This document shows, in pieces, positions 53,016 through 61,433 of a stretch of DNA of 64,000 bases. Position 1 is the stretch's first letter, and each line of letters opens with the position of its first letter. The position numbers and the translations under genes were made by a program. Source of the stretch: Streptomyces sp. AC1-42W. GTDB lineage: Bacteria > Actinomycetota > Actinomycetes > Streptomycetales > Streptomycetaceae. The notes beneath the pieces are model-generated. The model searched no databases, was not told the origin of the DNA, and saw only the letters and a list, made by a program, of their open reading frames with translations. Location: the NCBI RefSeq assembly GCF_003248355.1, contig NZ_QKWY01000001.1, positions 1,384,001 through 1,448,000 of the forward strand, in the 5' to 3' direction.

Positions 53016-53055
53016 ACAGTAACCAGAACACAACCCCTCAGACAACCTGACAGGT
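53016..53055. promoter_or_regulatory. leuA promoter and palindromic operator shared with the GntR gene
   Basis: On the minus strand TTGTCT (53045-53040) and TACTGT (53021-53016) are 18 bp apart. The palindrome ACCTG-A-CAGGT (53045-53055) touches the -35 and runs into the GTG start of the divergent GntR gene (53054). It is a natural site for autoregulation and for control of leuA. Confidence 0.5.
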
Positions 53056-53758
53056 GAACCACGTGTCCGCGCTCGGTCCGCTCCGCCCCAGCCCCCTCGT
53101 CGAACAGGCCGCCGGCCATCTGCGTGCGCGGATCACCGAGGGGGACTGGCCGGTCGGGACGAAACTGCCCGGTGAGACGACCCTCGCCCGCGAACTGGGC
53201 GTGGGCCGCTCCACAGTCCGCGAGGCGGTGCGCACGCTCGCCACGCTCGGCCTCCTGCGCTCCAGGCAGGGCGCGGGCGTCTTCGTCGTCGCCGACCGCG
53301 TCACGGAGGACTGGCCCGTCCGGCTGCGGCGGGCCGCGGTCACCGACGTCTACGAGGTCCGGATGCTCATCGAGGTCCAGGCCGCCCGCCTTGCCGCCCG
53401 CCGTCGCACCGACGAGGACCTCGCCGCGCTCGACGCGGCGCTCACCGCCCGGCTGGCCGCGGGCGCCGGCCTCGACGACGCGGACTTCGTGGACGCCGAC
53501 ATCGCGGTGCACCGGGCCGTGGTGGCCGCCGCGCACAACCCGGTCCTCGCCGACCTGTTCGCCGAGTTCGCCCCGGTCCTGCGCCAGGCCCTGATCGACC
53601 TGGTGGAGCTGCTCGCCCTGCGCCGCGAGGACCCCCAGCACGGCCACGCGGGCCATCGCGCCCTGGTCACCGCCATCGTCTCGGGCGACCCGGAGCGGGC
53701 GGCCCGGGCGGCCCAGGAGGAGTTGGAGTCCACGCTGTCCCGGCTGCGCGGGGCGTGA
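53054..53758 (+). CDS. GntR/FadR-family regulator divergent from leuA
   Basis: This is 234 residues from GTG 53054. The DNA-binding domain contains LVEQAAGHLRARITEGDWPV, LPGETTLARELGVGRSTVRE and LGLLRSRQGAGVFVV. The FCD effector domain has VYEVRMLIEVQAARLAARR, FVDADIAVHRAVVAAAHNPV with the metal-binding Asp and His, and HRALVTAIVSGDPERAA. Members sense carboxylic or keto acids. The head-to-head position with leuA and a palindrome at the shared promoter suggest it responds to a branched-chain amino-acid intermediate. A 7-bp stem (53762-53779) follows the stop. Confidence 0.85.
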   Translation: MNHVSALGPLRPSPLVEQAAGHLRARITEGDWPVGTKLPGETTLARELGVGRSTVREAVRTLATLGLLRSRQGAGVFVVADRVTEDWPVRLRRAAVTDVYEVRMLIEVQAARLAARRRTDEDLAALDAALTARLAAGAGLDDADFVDADIAVHRAVVAAAHNPVLADLFAEFAPVLRQALIDLVELLALRREDPQHGHAGHRALVTAIVSGDPERAARAAQEELESTLSRLRGA

Positions 53759-53779
53759 CGCCGGAGCGCTCCCGCTCCG

Positions 53780-54096
53780 CCGCCATCCGGACCCCGGCTT
53801 CGGGCAAAGAACGCGCGGGTCCGAATCCGCGCCCCCTTCGCGCCATGGCCCGTTCACTTCCCGGTGGGGTCCCCGGTGCTCCGGCGGACTGTTTCCGGGC
53901 CGTGCCGAAATACCGGCACGGCGGCCGGTTGTTTCTGGTGGCTCAACCAAGATCAATTGTCAACCCACACCCCACCTGCGGGAATTCGGAATCCCGTCGC
54001 GCGCCGCGACGCGACGCCCCGCTTTGGCAAGCCTTCGGGCGGACACGGTCTCGTGACTTGCAGGACACGCTCGCGCAACGGAAGCGTCTTCAACTC
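53780..54096. other. Intergenic region upstream of cebE
   Basis: No gene seen. A perfect 9-bp stem (GCCGTGCCG / CGGCACGGC, 53898-53921) is present. The stretch 53930-53970 is A/T-richer and contains TTGACA on the minus strand, without a convincing -10. Confidence 0.45.
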
Positions 54097-54126
54097 TTGA
54101 CACCCACCCCCCGCAGGCAGCAATCT
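54097..54126 (+). promoter_or_regulatory. cebE promoter
   Basis: A consensus TTGACA (54097-54102) and CAATCT (54121-54126) are 18 bp apart. The CebR box begins 15 bp after the -10, so a bound repressor would cover the start site. Confidence 0.6.
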
Positions 54127-54141
54127 TCCGACATCGACGCA

Positions 54142-54155
54142 TGGGAGCGCTCCCA
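54142..54155. promoter_or_regulatory. CebR box upstream of cebE
   Basis: TGGGAGCGCTCCCA is a perfect 14-bp palindrome identical to the known CebR operator of Streptomyces. Cellobiose or cellotriose releases CebR from such sites. Confidence 0.92.
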
Positions 54156-54284
54156 CATCGCACGAGGTTTCTCGCGTGAGACGGCACCACTCGTGTTCTC
54201 CCCCCAAACCCATCCGGCACCCGCACTCACCAGCGCGTATGCCACGCAGTGAGCCAGTCCCACCCTGGAACAAGGAGTAGTGGA

Positions 54285-54560
54285 ATGCGTATCACCCGCA
54301 CCGTCGCCGGTCGGAGCCGCAGAGTCGCGGTTCTGGCCACCACGGGCCTGACCGCTTCGGCGCTGCTGCTGACCGGCTGCAGCAGTGACGACTCCGACTC
54401 GAACGAGTCGTCCGACGCGAACGGGAAGATCACGCTGACCGTCGCCGACTTCGGCCAGTTCGGCTACAAGGAAGCCGGCCTCTTCGAGAAGTACCACGAG
54501 CTGCACCCGAACATCACGGTGAAGGAAGACACCACCGCCGATGAGAAGGTCTACCTCTGA
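54285..54560 (+). pseudogene. cebE: cebE, 5' fragment (cellobiose-binding lipoprotein, split by IS)
   Basis: The reading frame starts at ATG 54285 with a lipoprotein signal (GLTASALLLTGCSSDD, lipid-anchored Cys) and continues KITLTVADFGQFGYKEAGLF and EKYHELHPNITVKEDTTADE. After KVY it enters the mobile element and stops at 54560, leaving 91 residues. The rest of the gene resumes at 56474. Joining 54554 to 56474 restores one frame with ...DEKVY-YPKLLQQ..., as in intact CebE-type proteins. The fragment lacks nearly the whole sugar-binding domain, so the product cannot bind cello-oligosaccharides. Confidence 0.93.
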
Positions 54561-54658
54561 TCTTGGCCAGTGCTCCGCCCTTCAGGGCGGGGGTGAAGGC
54601 CACCCTTGGCGCGGAGGCGCGCAGCGCCGGAGTTCGCTGCGAGCCTCCGGGGCAACGG

Positions 54659-55087
54659 TCAGACGGGCCGCTTCTGGTTCTCGATGTACTGCTTGACCAC
54701 GGTCAGCGGTGCGCCGCCGCAGGAGCCTGCGAAGTAGGAGCCGGACCAGAAGTGTCCGCCCCACAGATATCGGCGCACGTGGCTGTCGTACTCCTTGCGC
54801 AGCAGCCGGGCCGAGACTCCCTTGAGGCTGTTGACCAGCTTGGAGAGCTGGACCTTTGGCGGGTAGTGCACCAGGAGATGCACGTGGTCGTCCTCGCCGT
54901 TGAACTGTTTCAGCTCGGCCTCGAAGTCGCTGCACACCTCCCGCATGATCTCTTCGCACCGCGTCAGCATGGCGTCGGTCATGGCCTTGCGTCGGTACTT
55001 CGTTACGAAAACCAAGTGGACGTGCAAGTTGTAGACGACGTGACGTCCTGTGCGTACATCGGGATTGGGGTTCCATCGTGGTGACAT
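54659..55087 (-). CDS. tnpA: TnpA, Y1 single-strand transposase (IS200 type)
   Basis: The 142-residue protein from ATG 55087 is full length for this family. The HUH metal site is DDHVHLLVHYPP (His-Val-His), and the catalytic Tyr is in TVVKQYIENQ. VYNLHVHLVFVTKYRRKAM is the typical start of the IS200 fold. TnpA excises and inserts the element as single-stranded DNA by recognising its end hairpins. It reads away from tnpB with only 14 bp between the two starts. Confidence 0.95.
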   Translation of the reverse strand: MSPRWNPNPDVRTGRHVVYNLHVHLVFVTKYRRKAMTDAMLTRCEEIMREVCSDFEAELKQFNGEDDHVHLLVHYPPKVQLSKLVNSLKGVSARLLRKEYDSHVRRYLWGGHFWSGSYFAGSCGGAPLTVVKQYIENQKRPV

Positions 55088-55101
55088 AAACCTATGCTAG
55101 G

Positions 55102-56466
55102 GTGAAGATCATGGGTCAGGAAATCGCGTACGAGAAGCGGCAGTTCGGGCACCGCGCCCGACTGGCGCTCACTCCTGCGCAAGTCCGGCTCATGGACGAC
55201 CAGGGCCACGCGGCGCGTACGACGTGGAACCTGCTGCACGACTTCTGGACGATGACGCCGAAGTACCGCCGCGACTTGAAGGCTGCGGACGAGGCGATCC
55301 GGCAGGCCCGCAAAGAGATCGACTGGCTCGGTGTGCTGCCCGCACAGGCGGCACAGGCCGTCCTCAAGACGTATTTCCAGGCATGGAAGAACTGCTGGGA
55401 AGGACGGGCGGACGAGCCGAACTTCAAGGCCCGCATCCGCACTCCGCTGACGGTGGACGTGCCGCAGGGCCGGGATCTGAACATCGTTCGGATCAACCGC
55501 CGCTGGGGCGAGGCCCAGATCCCGAAGATCGGACGGGTCCGGTTCCGCTGGACCCGCGACCTTCCCATCGGCAAGCGGGCCGACACCGACAACCGGATCA
55601 CCGGGGCACGGCTGGTCAAGGACTCGCTCGGCTGGCACATCGCCTTCCGCGTCCAGACCCGAGAGGCCGTCCCGGCCCCGCACACCGGTCCCGAGATCGG
55701 CATCGACTTCGGCGTGAACCTCCCCCTCGCCCTATCGGACGGCAACCACCAGGACCACAGCCACGCGCCGCGCCTTCCCGACGGCACCGCCGACCGGGAC
55801 AAGTGGCTCACCGAGAAGGAAAAAACCGTGCTGCTCCGCCTTGAGCAGCACGCCGCACGTCTCAAGCAGCACCGCAAGCGCGGAGAGAAGTTCTCAGGCC
55901 GCCTGCGCGCTGTGTACCGCCGGATCGGCAGACTCCGAGCAACAGCCACGCGACGAGCAACCGACTGGCAGCACCAGACCACCACCATGCTCGCCCGCAC
56001 GTATGGCGTGATCGTGGTGGAAGACCTGCACATCACGAACATGACCAAGAGCGCCAAGGGCACCATCGAGGAGCCGGGCAGGAACGTCGCGGCCAAGGCC
56101 GGACTGAACCGCTCCATAGCCCAAGAGGCATGGGGCCGGACCATGACCATGCTCGGGTACAAGACCGCCCGAAACGGGGGCACCCTGGTCAAGGTCCCGG
56201 CCCCGTACACCTCCCAGCGCTGCCACGCCTGCGGGCTCGTCACACCCGGCAGCCGCGAGGACCAGGCCACGTTCGTGTGCAAGAACAGCATGTGCGGATG
56301 GACCGGCAACGCCGACGAGAACGCGGCCCGGAACATCCTGCACCTGTACCGGATCGGCCACACCGTGGTCATCCCGGCTGCCGGGAGGGCAGTCGTCAGG
56401 CGGCGTAAGCCGTCCAACCCACCGGCGCAAGCCAGGCGGGAATCTCCCTCGTTCACGAGGGAGTGA
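55102..56466 (+). CDS. tnpB: TnpB RNA-guided nuclease of the cebE-inserted element
   Basis: This is 454 residues from GTG 55102 (or ATG 55111). The RuvC catalytic residues are present: Asp in GIDFGVNL, Glu in VVEDLHITN and Asp in GNADENAARN. The zinc ribbon runs CHACGLVTP to CKNSMCGW. The stop (56464-56466) is seven bases from the right boundary of the element. The guide RNA is expected to span the end of this gene and the right-end hairpin and to continue into cebE. TnpB would then cut cebE copies lacking the insertion if a suitable flanking motif is present, promoting retention of the element. Confidence 0.94.
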   Translation: MKIMGQEIAYEKRQFGHRARLALTPAQVRLMDDQGHAARTTWNLLHDFWTMTPKYRRDLKAADEAIRQARKEIDWLGVLPAQAAQAVLKTYFQAWKNCWEGRADEPNFKARIRTPLTVDVPQGRDLNIVRINRRWGEAQIPKIGRVRFRWTRDLPIGKRADTDNRITGARLVKDSLGWHIAFRVQTREAVPAPHTGPEIGIDFGVNLPLALSDGNHQDHSHAPRLPDGTADRDKWLTEKEKTVLLRLEQHAARLKQHRKRGEKFSGRLRAVYRRIGRLRATATRRATDWQHQTTTMLARTYGVIVVEDLHITNMTKSAKGTIEEPGRNVAAKAGLNRSIAQEAWGRTMTMLGYKTARNGGTLVKVPAPYTSQRCHACGLVTPGSREDQATFVCKNSMCGWTGNADENAARNILHLYRIGHTVVIPAAGRAVVRRRKPSNPPAQARRESPSFTRE

Positions 56467-56493
56467 GCTTCAATACCCCAAGCTGCTCCAGCA
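56340..56493 (+). ncRNA. Predicted omega/right-end RNA with a cebE guide
   Basis: By analogy with known TnpB systems, the RNA covers the tnpB 3' end and the right-end hairpin (56444-56463) and ends in a 16-20-nt guide copied from the flank. The guide would begin near 56474 with TACCCCAAGCTGCTCC, which is cebE coding sequence. The 5' end is a guess. Confidence 0.4.
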
Positions 56494-57529
56494 GCTGAAC
56501 TCGGGCAGCGGTCTCGCCGACGTCCAGGGTCTCGAGGTCGGCCGCATCAAGGAGCTCGTCGACACCAAGGCGGACCAGTTCGCCGACCTGAGCAAGGTCA
56601 TCGACGTCAACGAGTTCGTGTCGTGGAAGGAGAAGCAGGCCACCACGCCGGACGGCAAGGTGATCGGCGCGGGTACCGACATCGGCCCGATGTCCCTCTG
56701 CTACAACACCGAGCTGTTCAAGAAGGCCGGCCTGCCGACCGACCGCAAGGAGGTCGCGGCCAAGATCTCCGGCGGCTGGGAGGACTACCTCAAGCTCGGC
56801 GAGGAGTACAAGAAGAAGGCCCCCGCGGGCACCTACTTCATGGACTCCGCCAGCGCCATGTTCAACGCCGTGGTCAGCTCCAACGCGAAGCAGTACTACG
56901 ACGAGAGCGGCAAGCCGGTCTACAAGGACAGCCCCAGCGTGCGGCAGGGCTGGAACCTGGCCGCCGAGGCCGCGGACAAGAAGCTGACCCAGGGCCTCGC
57001 CCAGTTCAGCGACCCGTGGAAGGCCGCGCTGCGCAAGAGCACCATGGCCACCGTGGTCTGCCCCGCCTGGATGGCCGGCCAGATCTCCGTGAACGCCGGT
57101 GACGCGAACAAGGGCAAGTGGGACATCACCACCGCCCCCGGTGCGACCGCCGCGAACTGGGGCGGCTCCTTCCTCGGCGTCCCGAAGTCGGGCAAGCACG
57201 TCGAGGAGGCCACCAAGCTCGTCAAGTGGCTGACCGCCCCCGAGCAGCAGGCCGCCGTCTTCAAGGCGATCGGCTCCTTCCCGTCCAACAAGGGCGCCTA
57301 CGACCTGCCGGACGTGAAGAACGCGACCCTGCCGTACTTCAACGACGCCCCCATCGGCCAGATCTACGCCGATGAGGCCAAGTCCATCCCCGAGGCGATC
57401 CTCGGCCCGAAGGACGCCGCGATCAAGGACACCATCTCCACGCAGATCAACAACATGGAGCAGCGCGGCACCGCCCCGGACGACGCCTGGGAGGCGGCGA
57501 CCAAGGCGATCGACAAGGTGATCGGCTGA
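56474..57529 (+). pseudogene. cebE: cebE, 3' fragment (sugar-binding domain, split by IS)
   Basis: This open frame starts without its own ribosome site or signal peptide and reads YPKLLQQLNSGSGLADVQGL, then IGPMSLCYNTELFKKAGLPT, WKAALRKSTMATVVCPAWM and AVFKAIGSFPSNKGAYDLPD, to the stop at 57529. It is the remaining ~350 residues of a family 1 cello-oligosaccharide-binding protein. If translated from an internal ATG (56618) the product would stay in the cytoplasm. The sequence shows no further damage, so insertion is recent. Two hairpins follow before cebF. Confidence 0.93.
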
Positions 57530-57538
57530 CGTTCGCCG

Positions 57539-57598
57539 GGGCGCGTCCGGTCCGATCCGCCGGACGCGCCCGGCGCGGGCGGCCTCCGGGCCGCCCGC
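57539..57598 (+). other. Two intercistronic hairpins between cebE and cebF
   Basis: A 12-bp stem (57539-57550 with 57560-57571) and a 10-bp stem GCGGGCGGCC/GGCCGCCCGC (57575-57598) follow the cebE stop. Such hairpins typically reduce read-through or stabilise upstream mRNA, giving more binding protein than permease. Confidence 0.65.
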
Positions 57599-57656
57599 AC
57601 CCGCGTGTCGCCCCGCAGCCGGGTAACTCAAGCACTCCAGGGAAGGACTCCCGCTC

Positions 57657-58652
57657 GTGGCCACCTCGACTCCCACCCGGGACGCATACGCGCCGCCACC
57701 CCGCGGCTCCCAGCGCAAACCGGCGCCCCGCCGGCAGAACTGGCGCAGCCGGCTCTGGCGGTTCGACGACAAGGCGTCGCCGTACGCCTACATCGCACCG
57801 TTCTTCCTCGTCTTCGGCGCCTTCGGGCTCTATCCGCTGATCTACACCGGATGGATCGCCCTGCACCGGGTCGAGATGACCGGCATGAACCAGATGGAGT
57901 GGGTGGGCTGGGAGAACTTCGACAAGATCCTGCACGACTCCGAGTTCTGGACGGCCGTCAGCAACACCTTCGTGATCGGTGTGATGTCGACGGTCCCGCA
58001 GCTGCTCGTCGCGCTGGGCCTCGCGCACCTGCTCAACTACAAGCTGCGCGCCAGCACCTTCTGGCGCACGGTGATCCTCACCCCGTACGCCACCTCCGTG
58101 GCCTCCGCGGCCCTCGTCTTCGCGCTGGTCTTCCGCGCCGACGGCGGCCTGCTGAACTGGGCGCTGCACTTCATCGGCCTGGGCGACACCAACTGGGCCA
58201 ACGGCCACTGGACGTCCAAGATCGCCATCTCGGTCATCGTGATCTGGCGCTGGACCGGCTACAACACCCTGATCTACCTGGCCGCCATGCAGGCCGTGCC
58301 GTCCGACCTGTACGAGGCGGCCTCGCTCGACGGCGCCTCGCGCTGGCAGCAGTTCCGCAAGGTGACCATCCCCTCGCTGCGGCCCACGATCCTCTTCACG
58401 ATCGTCATCTCGACCATCGGCTCGATGCAGCTGTTCGGCGAACCGCTGCTGCTGGAGGGCGGCACCCTCGGCGCGACCGGCGGCAACGAGAATCAGTACG
58501 AGACGCTCAGCGTCTACCTCTACAACTACGGCTGGAACCTCGGACATCTCGGTCCGGCCGCCGCAGTGGCCTGGGCGATGCTCGCCCTCCTGCTGCTCAT
58601 CGCCGCGGTCAACTGGCTCATCGGCCGCTACGTACGCAAATCCGCGGTCTGA
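57657..58652 (+). CDS. cebF: Cellobiose/cellotriose ABC transporter permease CebF
   Basis: The 331-residue permease starts at GTG 57657 (GGAAGGA about 7 bp upstream). Six hydrophobic segments begin at YAYIAPFFLVFGAFGLYPLI. The EAA loop is EAASLDGASRWQQFRKVTIP. It belongs to the CUT1 sugar permeases of the MalF type. With CebG it forms the channel and uses the shared ATPase MsiK, encoded elsewhere in Streptomyces. It lies downstream of the IS insertion and may suffer polar loss of expression. Confidence 0.92.
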   Translation: MATSTPTRDAYAPPPRGSQRKPAPRRQNWRSRLWRFDDKASPYAYIAPFFLVFGAFGLYPLIYTGWIALHRVEMTGMNQMEWVGWENFDKILHDSEFWTAVSNTFVIGVMSTVPQLLVALGLAHLLNYKLRASTFWRTVILTPYATSVASAALVFALVFRADGGLLNWALHFIGLGDTNWANGHWTSKIAISVIVIWRWTGYNTLIYLAAMQAVPSDLYEAASLDGASRWQQFRKVTIPSLRPTILFTIVISTIGSMQLFGEPLLLEGGTLGATGGNENQYETLSVYLYNYGWNLGHLGPAAAVAWAMLALLLLIAAVNWLIGRYVRKSAV

Positions 58653-58667
58653 CGGGGAGCGATATCC

Positions 58668-59588
58668 ATGACCATGACCAGCCCCGCCAAAGTCTCGGGA
58701 CCCGGCCTCGCGGCGCGTTCCGTCCACCGCGCGCCCAAGCGCGCCGGCCGCTTCAGGCCCGGCGCCGGCCAGCAGCTGAACGGCGGCCCGTTCGCCTACA
58801 TCGCCCTGGCCGTCGTCGGCATCGGCTCGCTGCTGCCGCTGTACTGGACCCTCGTGGCCGCGTCCCACACCCAGGACGAGGTACTGGCCAGCACCCCGCC
58901 GTTCCTGCCGGGCGACCGCCTCTTCCACAACCTCGACGCCGCCTGGAACCAGGCCCACCTGGGCAAGGCGATCGTCAACAGCGTGATCGTGTCCGGCTGC
59001 ATCACCGCGGCGACGCTCTTCTTCTGCACCCTGGCCGGCTACGCCTTCGCCAAGATGCGCTTCCGCGGCCGCAACACCCTGATGACCGGCGTCATCCTCA
59101 CCCTGACGATCCCGCCGCAGCTCAGCGTCGTCCCGCTGTTCATGATGATGGCCGACCTCGGCTGGGGCGGGAACCTCCAGTCGGTGATCTTCCCGACCCT
59201 GGTCAGCGCCTTCGGTGTGTTCTTCATGCGCCAGTACCTCATGGAGGCGCTGCCGTACGAGCTGATCGAGGCCGCCAAGATCGACGGCGCGAACAACTTC
59301 CGCATCGTGCTGAGCGTGGTGCTGCCGGTGGCGCGCCCCGCGATGATGGTGCTCGGCATGCTCACCTTCGTCCAGACGTGGAACGACTTCTTCTGGCCCT
59401 ACCTCGCCCTGAACCAGCAGAACCCGACGCTCCAGGTGGCCCTCGGCCGGCTGAGCGCCTCCTACACGCCCGACACGAGCATCGTGATGGCCGGCGCGCT
59501 CATCAGCACCCTGCCGCTGCTCGTGGTGTTCGTGATCTTCGGCAAGCAGATCGTCGGCGGCATCATGTCCGGCGCCGTCAAGGGCTGA
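58668..59588 (+). CDS. cebG: Cellobiose/cellotriose ABC transporter permease CebG
   Basis: The 306-residue permease starts at ATG 58668, 15 bp after cebF. The MalG-type signature EAAKIDGANNFRIVLSVVLP is present, along with six hydrophobic segments and the C-terminal GKQIVGGIMSGAVKG. It pairs with CebF. No ATPase gene is in the cluster, consistent with the use of a general ATPase (MsiK) by Streptomyces CUT1 systems. Confidence 0.92.
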   Translation: MTMTSPAKVSGPGLAARSVHRAPKRAGRFRPGAGQQLNGGPFAYIALAVVGIGSLLPLYWTLVAASHTQDEVLASTPPFLPGDRLFHNLDAAWNQAHLGKAIVNSVIVSGCITAATLFFCTLAGYAFAKMRFRGRNTLMTGVILTLTIPPQLSVVPLFMMMADLGWGGNLQSVIFPTLVSAFGVFFMRQYLMEALPYELIEAAKIDGANNFRIVLSVVLPVARPAMMVLGMLTFVQTWNDFFWPYLALNQQNPTLQVALGRLSASYTPDTSIVMAGALISTLPLLVVFVIFGKQIVGGIMSGAVKG

Positions 59589-59615
59589 CGCCCGGTCTGC
59601 CGCCTCCCCCGCAGT

Positions 59616-59659
59616 GGGCCCCGTACGGCCCCGCCCGCCCCGCCGGCCGTACGGGTCCC
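59616..59659 (+). terminator. Hairpin between cebG and bglC
   Basis: GGGCCCCGTACGGCC (59616-59630) and GGCCGTACGGGTCCC (59645-59659) form a stem with one mismatch, about 50 bp before bglC. It probably separates the cebEFG transcript from bglC, which has its own CebR box. Confidence 0.65.
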
Positions 59660-59696
59660 GAGCCCCACCCCGTCACGCCCCTGTCCGTCACATCCT

Positions 59697-59710
59697 TGGG
59701 AGCGCTCCCG
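59697..59710. promoter_or_regulatory. CebR box directly before bglC
   Basis: TGGGAGCGCTCCCG has one mismatch to the CebR palindrome. It ends one base before the bglC ATG (59712), so CebR here would block initiation or elongation at the very start of the gene. Confidence 0.85.
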
Positions 59711-59711
59711 C

Positions 59712-61178
59712 ATGACTGCAGTACGACCCGACATCGCCCCGAAGCCGGCCCCCGACGAACCCACCCGGTTCCCGACGGGCTTCCTCTGGGGAGCGGCCAC
59801 CGCCGCCTACCAGGTCGAGGGTGCCGCCGCCGAGGACGGGCGCACGCCCTCCATCTGGGACACCTTCAGCCGCACCCCCGGCAAGGTCCGCAACGGCGAC
59901 ACCGGCGACATCGCAGCCGACCACTACCACCGCTACCGCGACGACGTGGCCCTGATGAAGCAGCTGGGGCTGAAGGCGTACCGCTTCTCCGTCTCCTGGT
60001 CCCGCGTCCAGCCCACCGGCCGAGGCCCGGCCGTCGAGCGCGGCCTGGACTTCTACCGCAAGCTCGTCGACGAGCTGCTGGAGGCCGGCATCGCGCCCGT
60101 CGCCACCCTCTACCACTGGGACCTGCCCCAGGAGCTGGAGGACGCCGGCGGCTGGCCGGAGCGCGCCACCGCCGAGCGGTTCGCCGACTACGCGCAGATC
60201 ATGGCGGGCGCCCTCGGCGACCGGGTCCCCACCTGGACCACCTTCAACGAGCCGTGGTGCTCGGCCTTCCTCGGATACGGCTCCGGCGTGCACGCCCCCG
60301 GCCGCACCGAGGCGTCCTCCGCCCTGCGGGCGGCCCATCACCTCAACCTCGCCCATGGCCGGGCGATCGAGGTTCTGCGCGCTCAACTCCCCGCCGGCGC
60401 GCAGACCTCGGTCACCCTCAACCTCCACCAGGTCCGCCCGCTGACCGCCGGCCCCGAGGACGCCGACGCCGCCCGCCGCATCGACGCGGTCGGCAACCGG
60501 GTCTTCACCGGCCCGATGCTGCACGGCGCCTACCCGGAGGACCTGCTCGCGGACACCGCGCACCTGGTGGACTGGTCGAAGCTGGTCCAGGACGGCGACC
60601 TGGAGGCGATCTCGCGTCCGGTCGACGTCCTGGGCATCAACTACTACACGCCCACCCTGGTCTCCACGCCCGCCGAGGGCGCCGGCGACACCCGCAACGA
60701 CGGCCACGGCGCCAGCGACTACTCGCCCTGGCCCGGCTCCGAGCACGTCGCCTTCCACCTCGCCGAGGGGAAGGAGCGCACCGCCATGAACTGGTCCATC
60801 GACCCCAACGGGCTCTACAACCTGCTCATGGACGTCACCCGCGACCACCCCGGCATCCCGCTGATGGTCACCGAGAACGGCGCCGCCTTCGACGACTACG
60901 TCTCGCCCGAGGGCCGGGTCCAGGACCCCGAGCGCATCGCCTACCTGCACGGCCACCTCGACGCCGTGCGGCGCGCGGTCGCCGACGGGGCCGACGTGCG
61001 CGGCTACTTCCTCTGGTCGCTGATGGACAACTTCGAGTGGGCGTACGGCTATTCGAAGCGGTTCGGCGCCGTGTACGTGGACTACGCCAGCCAGCGCCGC
61101 ATCCCCAAGGACAGCGCCCACTGGTACGCCGACGTGATCCGCAGGCACGCCCTGCCGCCGCGGGAGGACCTGGCCTGA
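59712..61178 (+). CDS. bglC: GH1 beta-glucosidase BglC
   Basis: A 488-residue cytoplasmic enzyme without signal peptide. GH1 motifs: N-terminal [20 protein letters not shown], acid/base Glu in [13 protein letters not shown], and nucleophile Glu in [13 protein letters not shown]. It hydrolyses imported cellobiose to glucose, which also removes the CebR inducer. Known homologues in the ceb cluster carry this name. It is followed by a strong terminator at 61210. Confidence 0.95.
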   Translation: MTAVRPDIAPKPAPDEPTRFPTGFLWGAATAAYQVEGAAAEDGRTPSIWDTFSRTPGKVRNGDTGDIAADHYHRYRDDVALMKQLGLKAYRFSVSWSRVQPTGRGPAVERGLDFYRKLVDELLEAGIAPVATLYHWDLPQELEDAGGWPERATAERFADYAQIMAGALGDRVPTWTTFNEPWCSAFLGYGSGVHAPGRTEASSALRAAHHLNLAHGRAIEVLRAQLPAGAQTSVTLNLHQVRPLTAGPEDADAARRIDAVGNRVFTGPMLHGAYPEDLLADTAHLVDWSKLVQDGDLEAISRPVDVLGINYYTPTLVSTPAEGAGDTRNDGHGASDYSPWPGSEHVAFHLAEGKERTAMNWSIDPNGLYNLLMDVTRDHPGIPLMVTENGAAFDDYVSPEGRVQDPERIAYLHGHLDAVRRAVADGADVRGYFLWSLMDNFEWAYGYSKRFGAVYVDYASQRRIPKDSAHWYADVIRRHALPPREDLA

Positions 61179-61209
61179 CCCGTCCGGTACGGCCCCGTAC
61201 GTACCGTCC

Positions 61210-61239
61210 CTGAGACCCGGCCCCGGTGCCGGGTCTCAG
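61210..61239 (+). terminator. Terminator after bglC
   Basis: CTGAGACCCGGC and GCCGGGTCTCAG form a perfect 12-bp stem with a 6-nt loop, about 30 bp after the stop. Confidence 0.8.
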
Positions 61240-61307
61240 CCGTTTCCGCCCCCGACCAGGCCGGATCACCCCCGGCGGGTGCGTCCCGCTTGACCACGCG
61301 CGTAGAG

Positions 61308-61321
61308 TGGGAGCGCTCCCA
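61308..61321. promoter_or_regulatory. CebR box upstream of cebR
   Basis: TGGGAGCGCTCCCA, a perfect palindrome, lies 112 bp before the cebR start and indicates autoregulation. TAGAGT overlapping its left edge could be a -10. Confidence 0.85.
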
Positions 61322-61433
61322 TCAGGGGAGCCGGGGAGCGGCCGACCGGTCCCTCAGAGTGTCAAGGGAACCAACGCCAGGACTTGGTTTGGTTATCCGA
61401 CTGTGAGAAATTGACCGCGAACGGGAGGCAGCC

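Larger units (their letters stand above)
54555..56473. mobile_element. Complete IS200/IS605-family element (tnpA + tnpB) inserted in cebE
   Basis: The element is about 1.92 kb, with divergently oriented tnpA (minus) and tnpB (plus). Its left-end hairpin is CTCCGCCC-TTCA-GGGCGGGG (54573-54592) and its right-end hairpin CTCCCTCG-TTCA-CGAGGGAG (56444-56463); both have a TTCA loop. No target duplication is seen, as expected for this family. Boundaries are fixed to within a few bases because cebE becomes in-frame when 54555-56473 is removed. Both enzymes look intact, so it may still be active. Confidence 0.88.

Noticed and set aside
52888..53053. T-box riboswitch upstream of leuA
   Set aside because: No T-box sequence or specifier loop seen; the Leu-codon leader explains the region better.
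54285..57529. cebE interrupted by a programmed or regulated rearrangement
   Set aside because: The inserted DNA is an ordinary tnpA/tnpB element; nothing indicates developmental excision.
57605..61213. 1202-codon plus-strand open frame over cebF, cebG and bglC
   Set aside because: It is out of frame with three well-recognised genes and has no domain.
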